Under the pieces are notes generated by a model. The model saw only the letters and a program-made list of their open reading frames with translations, searched no databases and was not told the origin of the DNA. The position numbers and the translations under genes are program-made. A DNA stretch of 64,000 bases from Sphagnum compactum. Taxonomy: Eukaryota; Bryophyta; Sphagnopsida; Sphagnales. The stretch is taken from NCBI GenBank assembly GCA_965153455.1, contig OZ234498.1:19034001-19098000 (forward strand), in the 5' to 3' direction. This document shows, piece by piece, positions 20,701-33,073 of the stretch; position 1 is the stretch's first letter; every line of letters begins with the position of its first letter.

Positions 20701-21649
20701 TTATATACCTTACTTAGTGTGGGCAATAAATTGCATATTATGGGTTGAAGTTGTTCCACTCCATAATGTTATGTTCAGGTTCTCAAGCTTTTGAATGGCC
20801 CTTTCATGGTTTCTCATGATGCATAATCTCTCCATCTTCTGTTTTCTTGTGTACATAATCTCAATAGAGAACAAGGCATCACAAATGTGCTGGCCCAGCC
20901 AATAGGTAAGACACAGTACATCTACGTACTGTGTCCACACTCTGAGCACCAAAAAATCCATTCCAATCTAAGCAGTCTAAACACTTTCACCAAAAAAACC
21001 AGTTCAACTAATATGAAATCGGTTCTAATAAGGTAAAACTTCCAAAAGTTGGACCAAATGCGATGGTCCCTGTCCCTGTGGGGGCAGGGCCCAACAAATA
21101 TGGGTTTTTGGACATGAATGTTGAAATCCATAGCAATGCTGATGACAATGCCTGATCTGTATGGTGGGTATGGGTGCATTAAGGGGGGCATCCGAATGTT
21201 TCAATGGTCAATAATTGGAAGTACCCAAGTATGTAGGTTGAAGGTTTCCCACAAAACCAAAATAGTGTCATGTTGTAAATCATTGTACCTCCTTTTATGC
21301 ATTTAAAAATTTAGCTTCACATGTATGGTTGTTGCTCATATTATTACATGGATAGTTAAAGGTTATATTAATGTATGTTTTTGTGATTAATTTTTTGGAA
21401 CATAATACATTGTTGTCTCGAAAGATCTATCCATGATTTCCTCACATCTTTTGTTGTTGTGCACATGTGTGATCATGAACTTTTATGTAGGAAAAACAAC
21501 TTTGAAGAACACCTTAATTTGTTGCATTGCTGATTGGAGCAGATTTCAGAAACTTTTTGTCATCCCAAGCAAAGACTTTTTCTCAAAACTAATGGATGGA
21601 CATCCACAACACAATGCACATGTGGGGCAATGAAATATCTGAGCTGAAA
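17769..21649. repeat. Array B, unit 1
   Basis: First of three tandem units that each begin GGATCTTTGATC or close to it, followed by GACCTCAATTTGC. It holds no intact gene. Inside are repeated modules: a short block around GGATGATCGCCATTCTGACT (near 19105) with a diverged second version near 19930, and a block of about 230 bp (19277-19510) echoed at 20866-21095. A hairpin of AATTCCCTCC and GGAGGGAAATT lies at 20384-20413. The unit ends in a captured Roco gene fragment (21161-21649). It lacks about 260 bp present in units 2 and 3 near 22025-22270. Confidence 0.92.
21161..21649 (+). pseudogene. Captured Roco gene fragment in array B unit 1
   Basis: Homologous to about 5082-5571: the end of Roco intron 1, the acceptor TTTTATGTAG at 21481-21490, and about 160 bp of exon 2 from 21491 (GKTTLKNT, FVIPSKDFFSKLMDG). 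Frame is lost after the HPQHNAH codons by small indels, and the homology ends at GAGCTGAAAG, where array unit 2 begins. No exon 1 or COR sequence is present, so it cannot be functional. Confidence 0.9.
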
Positions 21650-24600
21650 GGATCTCTGATCAACCTCAATTTGCCAATTTGCTTAAGGTTCATCCTTGCT
21701 TGGCCTGATGCGGATGCCCCTACTTGAATATTATAAGAAGTTTTAAGCAAGTGGGGGAGTTTGGGAAGCTAGTGGGTTCTTGTGTGCATAGCTACATTTT
21801 GAACATTTAGTACATGGCACACTTGCTATGTGGGTCACCAAAACCCAATTTTCAAAACATGCAAATATGAAACCTATACACATGAAAACTTATGGCAGAC
21901 AATTAATTGGTATAATTTTAGTTCATAATCTGTCATTTATCACATGATTGCACACCTCATTGCACATCAAAAGCCTACTAGCACACTTTGTGATACACAT
22001 CAAGACCTTACCATTGCACACCTCGTAATCAAGATTATTATTTTATTTACAAGGACACAATCGTTGTTGTGCAAAGATAGGAAACCTTAACATGCCACAA
22101 TAGGGTTTTAGTGTGCAAAACTGGTTGGTGCCTTTGGGGACCTGGAGTGGAGGTAGGCTTTTGTCATGATCTTTTTTGATTTTATGTTCCTCTTTTTTTG
22201 GGAAAGTGCAGAATGGAAGGCGGTAGTTTTTTTTTTCCTTGTGATTTCCTGCATTTGAAGAGAACTTGTCATTTTTAGACTCAAGGAAATCAACATTCTT
22301 TTGTTTTGGTGGAAAAGAAAAGGGTCTGCAAACGGCCAAAGGGACTTTTTTTGAAAAATCTAGCAAATCTTCTAGGAAAGAAGTTTTGGGTTCACCGAAT
22401 TTAGAGAATGGATCCTATTTTTGTCCCAAAACATTGGGTAGTCAGATTCCTATTTTTGTTTCCACTTTGCATCTTTCATCTCTAGACAAATTTGGCTAAG
22501 TCTGTTTATGGACAACGAATACCAATCCACCTACTTCACAAACTTAAGAAAAAACCTTGCTTTTATGTTTCAAATTTTAGACCTAAAATGGGAAGTTTAA
22601 ATGACAAATTTAAATGACAAATTCCAAATCATAAAGGCATATATATCTTTTTCATCTTGTAAAATCAAGGGGTTAAACTAATTTCCTTATTCTGGGTCAA
22701 TCTCATTGAAAATACATATTCTTAGACATAAGAATTGGAAAGCATTTGCCCCCCCCTCCTTAACCCCAATTACACATCTTTTGCCAACTCATTTTTTGAG
22801 CTATTTTATTCCTCGTGTGAAAGGGATTTAGTATTTAGTTTATTCTTTTAGTTTATGCCCTTTTTCATGTCTGTCAGAATGCAGCTTCAGAGGCAGAGCC
22901 AATTAAGTGTGTAGTGTATTTCACAGTACAGAGTCTACAACGATCGTCGGTAGATGTGTGAGGCAGCCTTTTCTTTCTACTGGGGAAATTTCGCCAGAAT
23001 GCGAAATTATAAAATAAAAAAATCGAAATTCATGTGTTTTAACTTTTGGAGGTCTTGAATCGCCAAAAGTGAGAAATAATTTGTAAAAGAATCGCCAGAT
23101 TCTATCTTTGGTTTTCAGTGTGCAACCAAGTATATAGAAGGATGATGAAAAGATTTAGAGTTTATATCTGGTTTCTAGCCAGATTTGGCTAAATCTTCCT
23201 AGGGATCATCGCCAATTTTTCTACATCTTCCTATGGATGATCGCCATTCTGACTCCAAAAGAAATTTCTTGAGAAAAAGCCTGGTGTGAGGTTAAGTGGG
23301 TATTGGGGACTATTATGGCATTCTGTTCATTCAGTGTGCTGGCATTGAAAAATTAGGCCATTTCTGAATCTTCTTTAAGAAGCCTAATAAGTTACTTCCT
23401 TTTTCTCTGACAAACAAAGCATGGCAAACACGCTGGCCCTGCAAATAGATAAAATGTTGTACATCTACCCACTGTGTCTACACTGTGAACACCAAAAAAA
23501 AGTCCGTTCCAATCTAAATTGTCTAAACACTTTCACCAATGAAACCGGTTCACCTAATCTGAAACTGGTTCTAATAAGGTAAAACTTCCAAAAGTTGATC
23601 CAATGCGATAGTCCCTGTCCCTGTGGGGCCAGTGACCAACAAAACAATTGTACCAGTGCAGCCTAGCTGAATTATGGCATCAACTAGTGTTGGCAGCTTC
23701 TCTGATTTTACGTGTTAAGTGTTAAAACCGGACGTTAAGGGTAAGATTGAAAAACTAGATCTATTTCTGACTCTCCCTTAACAAGCTTACATCCTTTAAC
23801 TGACAAACAAAGTAAATGTACCACTGCATGTTTGCCAAAGTACGGTGTCAACCAGTGTCCATAGGTTCTTAGGTCGTACTTGTAAAAACCGAAGGTTAAC
23901 GGTATAGTTCTTGTGACCCAGACCCAAATCGGCTTGCTTTTGATGGAATCTGGAGTTCAGATCAGACTGTGTGTGGAACTAGTCTTTTGCTAGAACCAAG
24001 ACTCGAAATTTGAATCCTGGGGATCATAGCCAGTTTCTCTACATCTCACTATGGCCGATCGCCACTTTGGCTCCGACAGAAAATTCTTAGAAAAAAGGGC
24101 TGGTGACCAGGTATGGATAGGTCCTGGGTGGCAGGCTCACAATTTATGAATAAGGTTGTCAGTGCTGCACATGGTAGACTTCATGCAATGTGAAATTATT
24201 TGAAGTGTGACCAGCAATTGAACTAACACTCATAACTTAGACACAATAATCTCCTACCGATTTGTTTGCAGAATTTGTACTTGAGAGTCTTCATCAATGT
24301 GCTACATAATTTCTTGCAAAAAATCGGTACACTCCAGAGGCAGTAACATTAGACGTGCCCACTGCCCATGGTTGTAAATGCAGTCAGTACAAGGGGACTG
24401 TTGTAATGTCTTTTTTCTCCTGTCTGCCCTCTGCCCCGATGTTCTTTACCTTGTCATTGCGTTTTGGGGACCTGGAGTGGAGGTAGGCTTTTGTCAAAAA
24501 AAAAAAAAAAAACAATTCCCTCCCACTGACTAGGAGGGAAATTATGTTTTGTAAAGGCTTGAATAGCGAGTGTAAAAAACAGGGGCCAGGTCTTTATGGT

Positions 24601-25804
24601 TCCATGTATATATTTTTTGGGAATGTTACATGTACTACTAGGGGGTATGTAACATGGGTGCAATGCGAATTATCTGGGTATTAGAAAAACTGAATGAGGC
24701 AAAAGGTAAATTGGGGAAAAAAAGGGTGCATGAGTACACTTCAGTTAATGCTCCATATATAATGTTAGGTTGCAAAAGTTGGAGACCTTTATAAAAGTGG
24801 TCAGGTGACAAAATGGCATTAACAATTGCTTATGCTTCAGCTTTAAAAACTTTGTATCATAGACCTTACTTTGTGTGGGCAATCAATTCCCTATAATGGG
24901 TTGAAGTTGTTCCACTTCACATCGTTATGTTCAGGTTCTCAAGCTTTTGACTGGCCCATTCCTGGTTGCTCATGATGCATAATCTCTCCATCTTCTGTTT
25001 TCTTGTGTACATAATCTTGATAGAGAACAAGGCGTCACAAATGTGCTGGCCCTGCCAATAGGTAAGATGTGGTACATCTACCCACTGTGTCCACACTCTA
25101 AACACCAAAAAAATCCATTCCAATCTAAGCAGTCTAAACACTTTCACCAAAAAAACCAGTTCACCTAATATGAAATCGGTTCTAATAAGGTAAAACTTCC
25201 AAACGTTGGACCAAATGCGATGGTCCCTGTCCCTGTGGGGGCAGGGCCCAACAAATATGGGTTTTTGGACATGAATGTTGAAATCCCTAGCAATGCTGAT
25301 GACAATGCGTGATGCATATGGTGGGTATGGGTGCATTAAGGGGGCATCTGAATGTTTCAATGGTCAAAAATTGGAAGTACCTAATTATGTAGGTTGAAGG
25401 TTTCCCATAAAACCAAAATAGTTTCATGTTGTAAATCATTGTACCTCCTTTTATGCATTTAAAAATTTAGCTTCACATGTATGGTTGTTGCTCATATTAT
25501 TACATGGATAGTTAAGGGTTATATTAATGTAAGTTTTTGTGATTAATTTTTTGGAACATAATTCATTGTTGTCTCCAGAGATCTATCCATGATTTCCTCA
25601 CATCTTTTATTGTTGTGCACATGTGTGATCATGAACTTTTATGTAGGAAAAACAACTTTGAAGAACACCTTGATTCGTTGCATTGCTGATGGGCGCAGAC
25701 TTCACAAACTTTTTGTCATCCCAAGCAAAGACTTTTTGTGAAAACTAATGGATGGACATTGACAAACACAACGCACATGTGGCATTGAAATATCTCAGCT
25801 GAAA
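21650..25804. repeat. Array B, unit 2
   Basis: Same content and order as unit 1, with an extra segment at about 22025-22270 and longer homopolymer runs. A motif near ACCTGGAGTGGAGGTAGGCT occurs twice in the unit (around 22140 and 24470), the second time followed by an A run of about 18. The AATTCCCTCC hairpin is at 24514-24543. The unit ends with a second Roco fragment (25318-25804). No gene is recognised. Confidence 0.92.
25318..25804 (+). pseudogene. Captured Roco gene fragment in array B unit 2
   Basis: Same fragment as at 21161-21649: intron 1 end, acceptor ATGTAG before 25647, and the start of the Roc exon. A stop codon TGA occurs where the intact genes have TCA (in GACTTTTTGTGAAAACT, about 25730-25746), and a further indel follows. 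It joins unit 3 at the same breakpoint. Confidence 0.9.
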
Positions 25805-28800
25805 GGATCTTTGATCAACCTCAATTTGCCAATTTGCTTAAGGTTCATCCTTGCTTGGCCTGATGCAAATGCCCTTACTTGATTATTGTAACAAGTTTTA
25901 AGCAAGTGGGGGAGTTTGAGAAGCTAGTGGGTTCTGGTGTGTGTAGCTACATTTTGAAATTTTAGTATATATAGCACCCTTGCTATGTGGGTCACAAAAC
26001 CCAATTTTCAAAACATGCAAATATGAAACCTATGCACATGAAAATTTCTGGCAGACAATTAATTGGTATAATTTTAGTTCATAGTCTTTCAGTTATCACA
26101 TGATTGCACACCTCATTGCACAGCAAAAGCCTACTAGCACACTTTGTGATACACATCAAGACCTTACCATTGCACACCTCATAATCAAGATTATTATTTT
26201 ATTTACAAGGACTCCATAGTTGTTGTACAAAGATGGGAAACCTTAACATGCCACAATAGGGTTTTCATGTGCAAAACTGGTTATTGCATTTGGGGACCTG
26301 GAGTGGAGGTAGGCTTTTGTCATGATCTTTTTTGATTTTATGTTCCTCCTTTTTGAGAAAGTGCAGAGTGGAAGGCGGTAGTTTTTTTTTCTTGTGATTC
26401 CCTGCTATTGAAGACAAGTTGTCATTTTTAGACTCAAGGAACTCAACATTCCTTTTTTTTGGCCAAAAAAGGGTCTGCAAACGGCCAAAGGGAAATTTTT
26501 CGACTAGCAAATCTTCTAGGAAAGAAGTTTTGGGTTCACTGAATTTAGAGAATGGATCCTATTTTTGTCCCAAAACATTTGGTAGTCGGATTCCTATTTT
26601 TGTTTCCACTTTGCATCTTTCATCTCTAGACAAATTTGGCTAAGTCTGTTTATGGACGATTGCCATTCCACCTACTTCACAAGAAAGAACCTTGCTTGTA
26701 CGTTTCAAATTTTAGACCTAAAATGGGAAGTTTAAATGACAAATTTAGATGACAAATTCCAAATCATAAATGGATATCTTTTTCATCTTGTAAAATCAAG
26801 GGGTTAAACTAATTTCCTTGTTCTGGGTCAATCTCATTGAAAATACATATTCTTAGGCATAAGAATTGCAAAGCATTTGCCCCCCTCTTTAACCCCAATT
26901 ACACCTCTTTTGCCTCGTGTGCAAGGAATAGAGTTCGTATTTAGTTTATTCTTTTAGTTTATTCCCTTTATTGTGTCTGTCAGAATGCAGCATCAGAGGC
27001 AGAGGCAATTAAGTGTAGAGTGTATTTCACAGTAGAGAGTCTACAACGATCGTCGATAGGTGTGTGAGGTGGCCTTTTCTTTTTACTGGGGAAGTTTCGC
27101 CAAAAAGAGAAATTATAAAATAAAAAATGCAAATTCATGTGTTTGAACTTTTGGAGGTTTGTGAATCGCCAAAAGTGAGAATTTATTTTTGTAAAAAATC
27201 GCCAGATTCTATATTTGGTTTTCAGTGTGTAACCAAGTATATTGAAGGATGATTAGAAGATTTACAGTTTATATCTAGTTTCTAGCCAGATTTGGCTAAA
27301 TCTTCCTAGGGATCATCGCCATTTTTTTTACATCTTCCTATGGATGATCGCCATTCTGGCTCCAAAAGAAATTTCTTGAGAAAAAGACTGGTGTGAGGTT
27401 AAGTGGGTACTGGGGACTATTCTGGCATTCTCTTCATTCAGTCTGCTGACATTGAAAAATTAGGCCATTTCTGAATCTTCTTTAAGAAGCCTAATAAGTT
27501 ACTTTTTTTTCTCTGACAAACAAAGCATGGCAAAACGCTGGCCCTGCCAATGGATGAGATGTTGTATATGTACCTACTGTGTCCACACCCTGAACACCAA
27601 AAAAGTCCGTTCCAATCTAAATAGTCTAAACACTTTCACCAACGAAACCGGTTCACCTAATCTGAAACTGATTCTAGTAAGGTAAAAGTTCCAAAATTTA
27701 ATCCAATGCGATAGTCCCTGAGGCCTCGTCAAGAACAATCTCAAGCAAAACCTCCCTGTCCCTGTGGGGCCAGTGACCAACAAAACAATTGTACCTCTGC
27801 AGCGTAGCTGGATCATGGCGTCAATTAGTGTTGGCAGGTTCTCTGATTTTGCGTGTTAAGTGTTAAAACCAGAGGTTAAGGGTAAGATTGAAAAACTAGG
27901 CCATTTCTGACTCTTCCTTAACAAGCTTACATCCTTCAACTCACAAACAAAGTAAATGTACCACTCCATGTTTCCCGAAATACGGTGTCAACTGGTGTCT
28001 ATAGGTTCTTAGGTTGTAAGTGTGATAACCGAAGGTTAAAGGTAAAGTTCTTGTGACCCACACGCAAATCGGCTCCCTTGTGATGGAATCTGGAGTTAGG
28101 ATCAGACTGTGTGTGGAACTAGTCTTTTTCTAGAATCAAAAGTCGAAATTCAAATCCTGGGGATCATAGCCAGTTTTTCTACACCTCTCCATCGACGATC
28201 GCCACTTTGGCTCCAACAGAAAATTGTTAGAAAGAAGGGCTGGTGACCAGGTATGGATAGGTCCTGGGTGACAGGCTCACAATTTACGAAGACGGTTGTC
28301 AGTGCTGCACATTGTAGACTTCACGCAATGTGAACTTATTTGAAGTGTGACCAGCCATTGAACGAACACTCATAACTTACACACAATAATCTCCTACCGA
28401 TTTGTTTGCAGAATTTGTACTCGAGTCTTCATCAATGTGCTACATCCTTTCTTGCAAAAAATCGGTACACTTCAGAGGCAGTAACATTAGACGTGCCCAC
28501 TGCCCATGGTTATAAATGCAGTCAGTACAAGAGGACTGTTGTAAATTTTTTTTTTCTCCTGTCTGCCCTTTGCTGAGATGTTCTTTACCTTGTCATTGCC
28601 TTTTGGGAACCTGGAGTGGAGGTAGGCTTTTGTCAAAAATAAAAAACACAATTCCCTCCCACTGACTAGGAGGGAAATTATGTTTTGTAAAGCCTTGAAT
28701 AGCTAGTGTAAAAAACAGGGGCCAGGTCTTTATGGTTCCATTATATATATTTTTGGGCATGTTACATGTGCTATTAGGGGGTATGTAACATGGGAGGTTC

Positions 28801-28890
28801 TGGGTGCAAAGCGAATTATCTGGGTATTAGAAAAACTGAATGAGGCAAAAGGTAGATTGGGGGAAAAAAGGTTGCATTAGTACACTTCAG
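25805..28890. repeat. Array B, unit 3 (truncated)
   Basis: Same order as units 1 and 2 but more diverged, with extra indels such as about 33 bp near 27721-27753. The AATTCCCTCC hairpin is at 28650-28679. Homology to unit 2 stops after TACACTTCAG at 28890, where the LINE relic begins, so the terminal Roco fragment is missing here. Confidence 0.9.
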
Positions 28891-29890
28891 CCAAAGGTGT
28901 GATGGCAGTTAGTGGCAATGAACCTCTAAACCTCTCTCGAACACTTTGATAAGCAGGGCAAACCAACAAGAAGTGGTCCTCATCCTCAACCGCACCCAAG
29001 TTGCACAATTTGCAGTAATGCTACTACACTGGCACCTTCACTAGCTTGACTTGCCTTCCGAGCTCAATTTGCAGCTTGTGATTCGCACAACGAAAACGTG
29101 CCAAGCTTCTCCTAAGCTGTGCATTGTCTACCTTGGAGAGGTATTCTTTGTACCCATACTGTGCTGAGCTATTCAACCCCAGATAGGCTCTCACCCTGCT
29201 GGAATCAGCTGCAGCCACTTGATGGTGTACAATGTATTGCCTTTCAGCCAACTGCTTGAGGCGAGCACATGGTAGCAGCTAATCGCTATCGATGCACAAA
29301 TTGTACGTCGACAGTCGTTCATCTACTTGTGCTAGCCAACAAGCAGGCAATCGGCTCTTTCTACCCACAACACTCTGATTCCCGAGTAAGACTTTTCGCC
29401 TAGCTGCAAGCAACTGCAGCTGTACATCATAAGCTAGCCTGAGCATGCGATCTGAGTCTACCTCAAAACTGACACGTGAGAAAAAGTGCATGGTCTGTTT
29501 CCACCAAAATATTTCTAGGGGAAACCTGCCAAACTCTGCCAGCACGACGTAACTGGATGTCGTGGTGCTGACCCCCAGCGACGACTTCAGAAAAGCCCGA
29601 TGAACCACCCTTTAATTGTTTGCGTGCCATGTGGTCTGACCATACTTCACACCCATAGCTAAGCACTGGTTTGACTAGTGCATCAAATAGTTGGCATTGT
29701 AATGCTGGATCAAAGATGCATAGAGCTTTGCGCATCTGCGCCACAATGCAAAAATTGTCTTTTTCCCTGACATTACTAACCGCTGTATTGCACCTTGCAT
29801 ACCTTTTGTGCCATGCAGCTCAATACCTAGATACTTGAAAAAGTTTACCAACATGGTTGAAAAAAACTCTAGAACATGCACTCAAAACGT
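28891..29890 (-). mobile_element. Decayed LINE (non-LTR retrotransposon) 3' fragment
   Basis: Read on the minus strand, this is the C-terminal end of a LINE reverse transcriptase spread over several frames. In order: FKYLGIELHG and GKKTIFALWRRCAKL (29881 downward), LFDALVKPVLSYGCEVW (about 29640-29700), VHRAFLKSSLGV and ELGRFPL-like VLAEFGRFPLEIFWWKQTM (29490-29605), and a zinc-knuckle-like CKLCN...DEDHFLLVC (about 28950-29012). Frameshifts and the loss of the catalytic RT core and endonuclease show a dead, 5'-truncated copy. It interrupts array B unit 3. I see no poly(A) tail or target-site duplication. Confidence 0.85.
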
Positions 29891-30724
29891 GTCTTGAAAT
29901 GTTTGGGAAATGAGACAAAGGGCAAAGTGGGAAAAGAAAGTTGCAGCAATACATTTGTACCAACCAACTTTTTTTTGGGGTGAAATGTCAGATTTCCCAG
30001 GGGTAGATAGCTATACATGGAAAAATAACTTAGCATAGCTAGCTAAGGTTTCTTTAAGGGGCGAGCTGGCTATATGGATAAACTATTCATCATCAAATGT
30101 GGCTAGAAAGCACAATTTGCAGTAGTTCAAATCGGCTACTAGTACTGAATAATTTTCAAACATACGGCTCTGGTTTGGATTCCTTTACAACAAATTTTCA
30201 GTAAATAAAATGAGCAAAAATGGACATAGGAAAAAACAAGTGACATATCCCTAACTTGCTAAATAGAATAAAATCAATTAAAATATATATATTGGAAAGA
30301 ACATCAAACAATGAAAAATAATAATAAAAAATGAAAAGGTAACCAAACATGGAATCAAGAATGAAAATAACAAATAAAAAGACAAAACTTCAAACCAATA
30401 TAAATGCTTAAGGTAGCTATAAAGCTTTCCCTCTTGTAGTTAAGCTGGCGATAACCATTTCTCTAATTTAGTTAAGGTGATGATAACCCCATCCCTAGAA
30501 AAATTATGTGTTGACAAGGTGGCTATTTTTGTTGGGAGGACAACACAATTCTAGCTAAAAAGTTTTTTTTGAAACTCAAATTTACTTAATCCTTTTAGCT
30601 CGGTTATTTTTCTGGTAACAATTTGAAGGCTTTTTAGCCACCCTAAAAAAGATTGGTACTGATTACATTAACAACCAATGCCTGTATGGGGGACTCAGTA
30701 ATGTCCATTACCACATTGGATCCT
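29891..30724. other. AT-rich spacer without genes
   Basis: I see no gene, repeat family or RNA here. It lies between the LINE relic and a decayed array B piece. Confidence 0.5.
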
Positions 30725-31465
30725 TCACAAGTTTTTCTACATCTCCCTATGGATGATCGCCACTTAGGCTCAAAGAGAAAATTCCTAGAAAAAAGGCTGG
30801 TGACCACTTATGGATAGGTCCTGGGTGACAGTCTCAAAGACCGTTGTTAGTGCTGCACATGGTAGATGCCATGTGAACAGGGCCTTATTTTTAGGGGATC
30901 TAGTGCCCAAGGTGACAACATTTCTTTTGAAAATGATGACAAAAGTGTGCTTTCCAGGTTCTCCAGTCGCCAAATCTCAGATAATCTGTTAGAGAAGATT
31001 GCCGGATTTCGAAATTTAATCTAATTTCTATAAAAAAAATCGTCAGGTTTTTGTACTAAGTACCAATGGGATAGCAAATAACACATAAAGATGCATTACA
31101 TTTTTCACTTTCATTTTTTTTCTGTAGCCATATTAGCTTCAGTAGTTTTACAGCCGATCGCCAGATCTGCTACACTACAATTTTTTTTTTAAAAAGTCCT
31201 GAGATGTGAAAGTGGGACCAGCAATGAATCTAAAAGAGTAACTTACACACAATAATCTCCTAGCGATTTGTTTGAGAAGTCTATTTGAGGCCTCATCATC
31301 GTGCTCCATAATTTCGTGTAATAATGGGTTCAGGGCAGAGGCCGTAACATCATGACTTATGTGACGATGGTTGTAAATGCAGTCAGGACAGGACTGGTGT
31401 AAGGTTGTTTTCTCCTGTTTGCCCTTTGCCCTCTTTCTTTTAACCTTGTCATTGACAGCCTGCAG
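30725..31465. repeat. Decayed partial fourth copy of array B
   Basis: 30725-30880 matches the module at about 19910-20060 (TTTTTCTACATCTCCCTATGG, GGCTGGTGACCACTTATGG, GTGCTGCACATGGTAGA). 31195-31465 matches about 20085-20340 (ACACACAATAATCTCCTA, GGTTGTAAATGCAGTCAG, TTTTCTCCTG). The intervening 300 bp are unrelated. Divergence is clearly higher than among units 1-3, so this is an older copy. Confidence 0.8.
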
Positions 31466-31524
31466 CGCAAAATTAACCTCCACACTTGAGTCTCGGATTA
31501 CGGTGAAAACCCCAAACCCGACCC

Positions 31525-31724
31525 CATGGGTGATGGCTCCCTGGTATAGCCCTGCTGGGGCCTGGGACCCTCAATAGGGAGTTTCTGGGTTCAAACCCAG
31601 TAGTGTGCAAGCGAAAGACCTGCCGGCTCTCTGCCTTTGAGCTTGACTTGGGGGTGACGACGGCTTGTCAGGTCGGACTGCAGTTGTGTTCCAGAAAAAA
31701 AAAACCAACCAAAAAAAAAAACAC
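31525..31724 (+). mobile_element. tRNA-derived SINE, plus orientation
   Basis: Same family as the elements at 3010-3207 and 36205-36394, here on the plus strand. A-box-like TGATGGCTCCCTGGTATAGC starts at 31531 and a perfect B box GGTTCAAACCC is at 31588-31598. The body follows with GACTTGGGGGTGACGACGGC and TTGTCAGGTCGG, then an A-rich tail at 31694-31722. Ends are approximate. Confidence 0.82.
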
Positions 31725-33073
31725 ACAACCTCCAAAACCCATGTAAATGGCCATATTAAGCTGCAAAAATCTATAGATTTGGACTCAGGGACCCTCATTT
31801 AGTCTGTGGTGATGACATCTATAAATATTTGCAAAATTTATAAGCAATCTAAATAAGTTTTTGGGTTTTATCACCACGATCCCAATGTGGGGGTCATTTC
31901 ACTCTTGGCGTCCTTCCCAAACTTGGTTTTTTTTGTGTAGGTTAAAGCCCCAGTATAACGGAATTCCCAAAATAAAGGACCCCAAGGGAGTTTTCATATG
32001 TTTTAGGAACTAATTTAGTGGATTATCGTCACTTTGGGTACAACAGGAGAATTCTTCTTTTTTAAAGCACTGCTGTTGTGTAGCCAAAGCTGGCTACATC
32101 CCCTGGTCTGGACCCCAATTCGTTCATGTGTTTTTTTATTTGGTGAATTTTGGCAATGTAGCTACTAAAAAATGGAATTTTTTTAGTTTTTGTTAAAAAT
32201 TCGAATTTTTTTCCCCTAAGATTGGAGAAATTCCGCAAAAATATGAAAAATATAAATATAACTGTGAACATTTTGTCATAATACTCCTTTTTTTATAAAA
32301 TATCGCCCAAAAAGCAGGGTTTTTGGACTAGGTTCGCCAGATTTATAGCTCCTGCTCTAATTGGTCGCCAAACAGCAGCATAATTTTAAAAAATTATTGT
32401 CCTACCTGGCCTATAGCCAAACCTGGCTACATCCTCATGTGGACGGTTGCCAGTGTGGCTACACCAGAAAAGTGGAAAAAAAGGCTGTAAAAGACAGTAA
32501 AAAAACAGGTTTGTAATTCTGCAGCTGTTTGGCAACCTGCAGGAGCATGGCTCTAAATTTGGCGAACACAACCCTGTTTTTTGGCGAATTGTTTTTGAGA
32601 GAAAAGGAATATTGCCAGAGAGTGTTCCATACAATTTCATTTTTCGCATTTCAGCCAAATTTCTCACACAAAAAATATGGCTGAGGTTCCCTTGTAGTCA
32701 CTTATGGCCACCAATTGAGATCAATAGGTCCCCATCACAGAATAGCATCTAAGAGCATCTCCACCGCACTACACAATACATCCATTTAACCATAACCTGG
32801 TAATGCCAAGGAAGAAAGTGTTGGGGTTGGTCCAGTAACGACTCCTTAGTATTGTCGTCACCAAGCACTCCACTATAGTGCTTGTCGGGGTTTTGTTTTG
32901 ATTTTTTGTTCAAATGCTCGATTGTTTGCTTGTTTTTTATTTTTTTATTTTTGTTTACATCTTCATCTTTGGATATTTCTGTACATTTGTTTCTAGTTCT
33001 ATTTCTTTGGTGTCCACTTCTTCTTCGTCTTTTCTTTTTCTTCCAAGATCAAGGTTTTTTTCCCCCTAATCTA
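31725..33073. other. Spacer with diverged short repeats, no gene
   Basis: No gene is seen. Around 32080-32100 and 32408-32480 lie diverged versions of the array B module, with GGCTACATCCTCATGTGGAC, GTGTGGCTACACCAGAAAAG and AAAAAAAGGCTG recalling the array's TTCCTATGGATGATCGCC and AAAAAAGGGCTGGTGACC. The open frame at 32882-33157 is T-rich low complexity and is not called. Confidence 0.45.
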
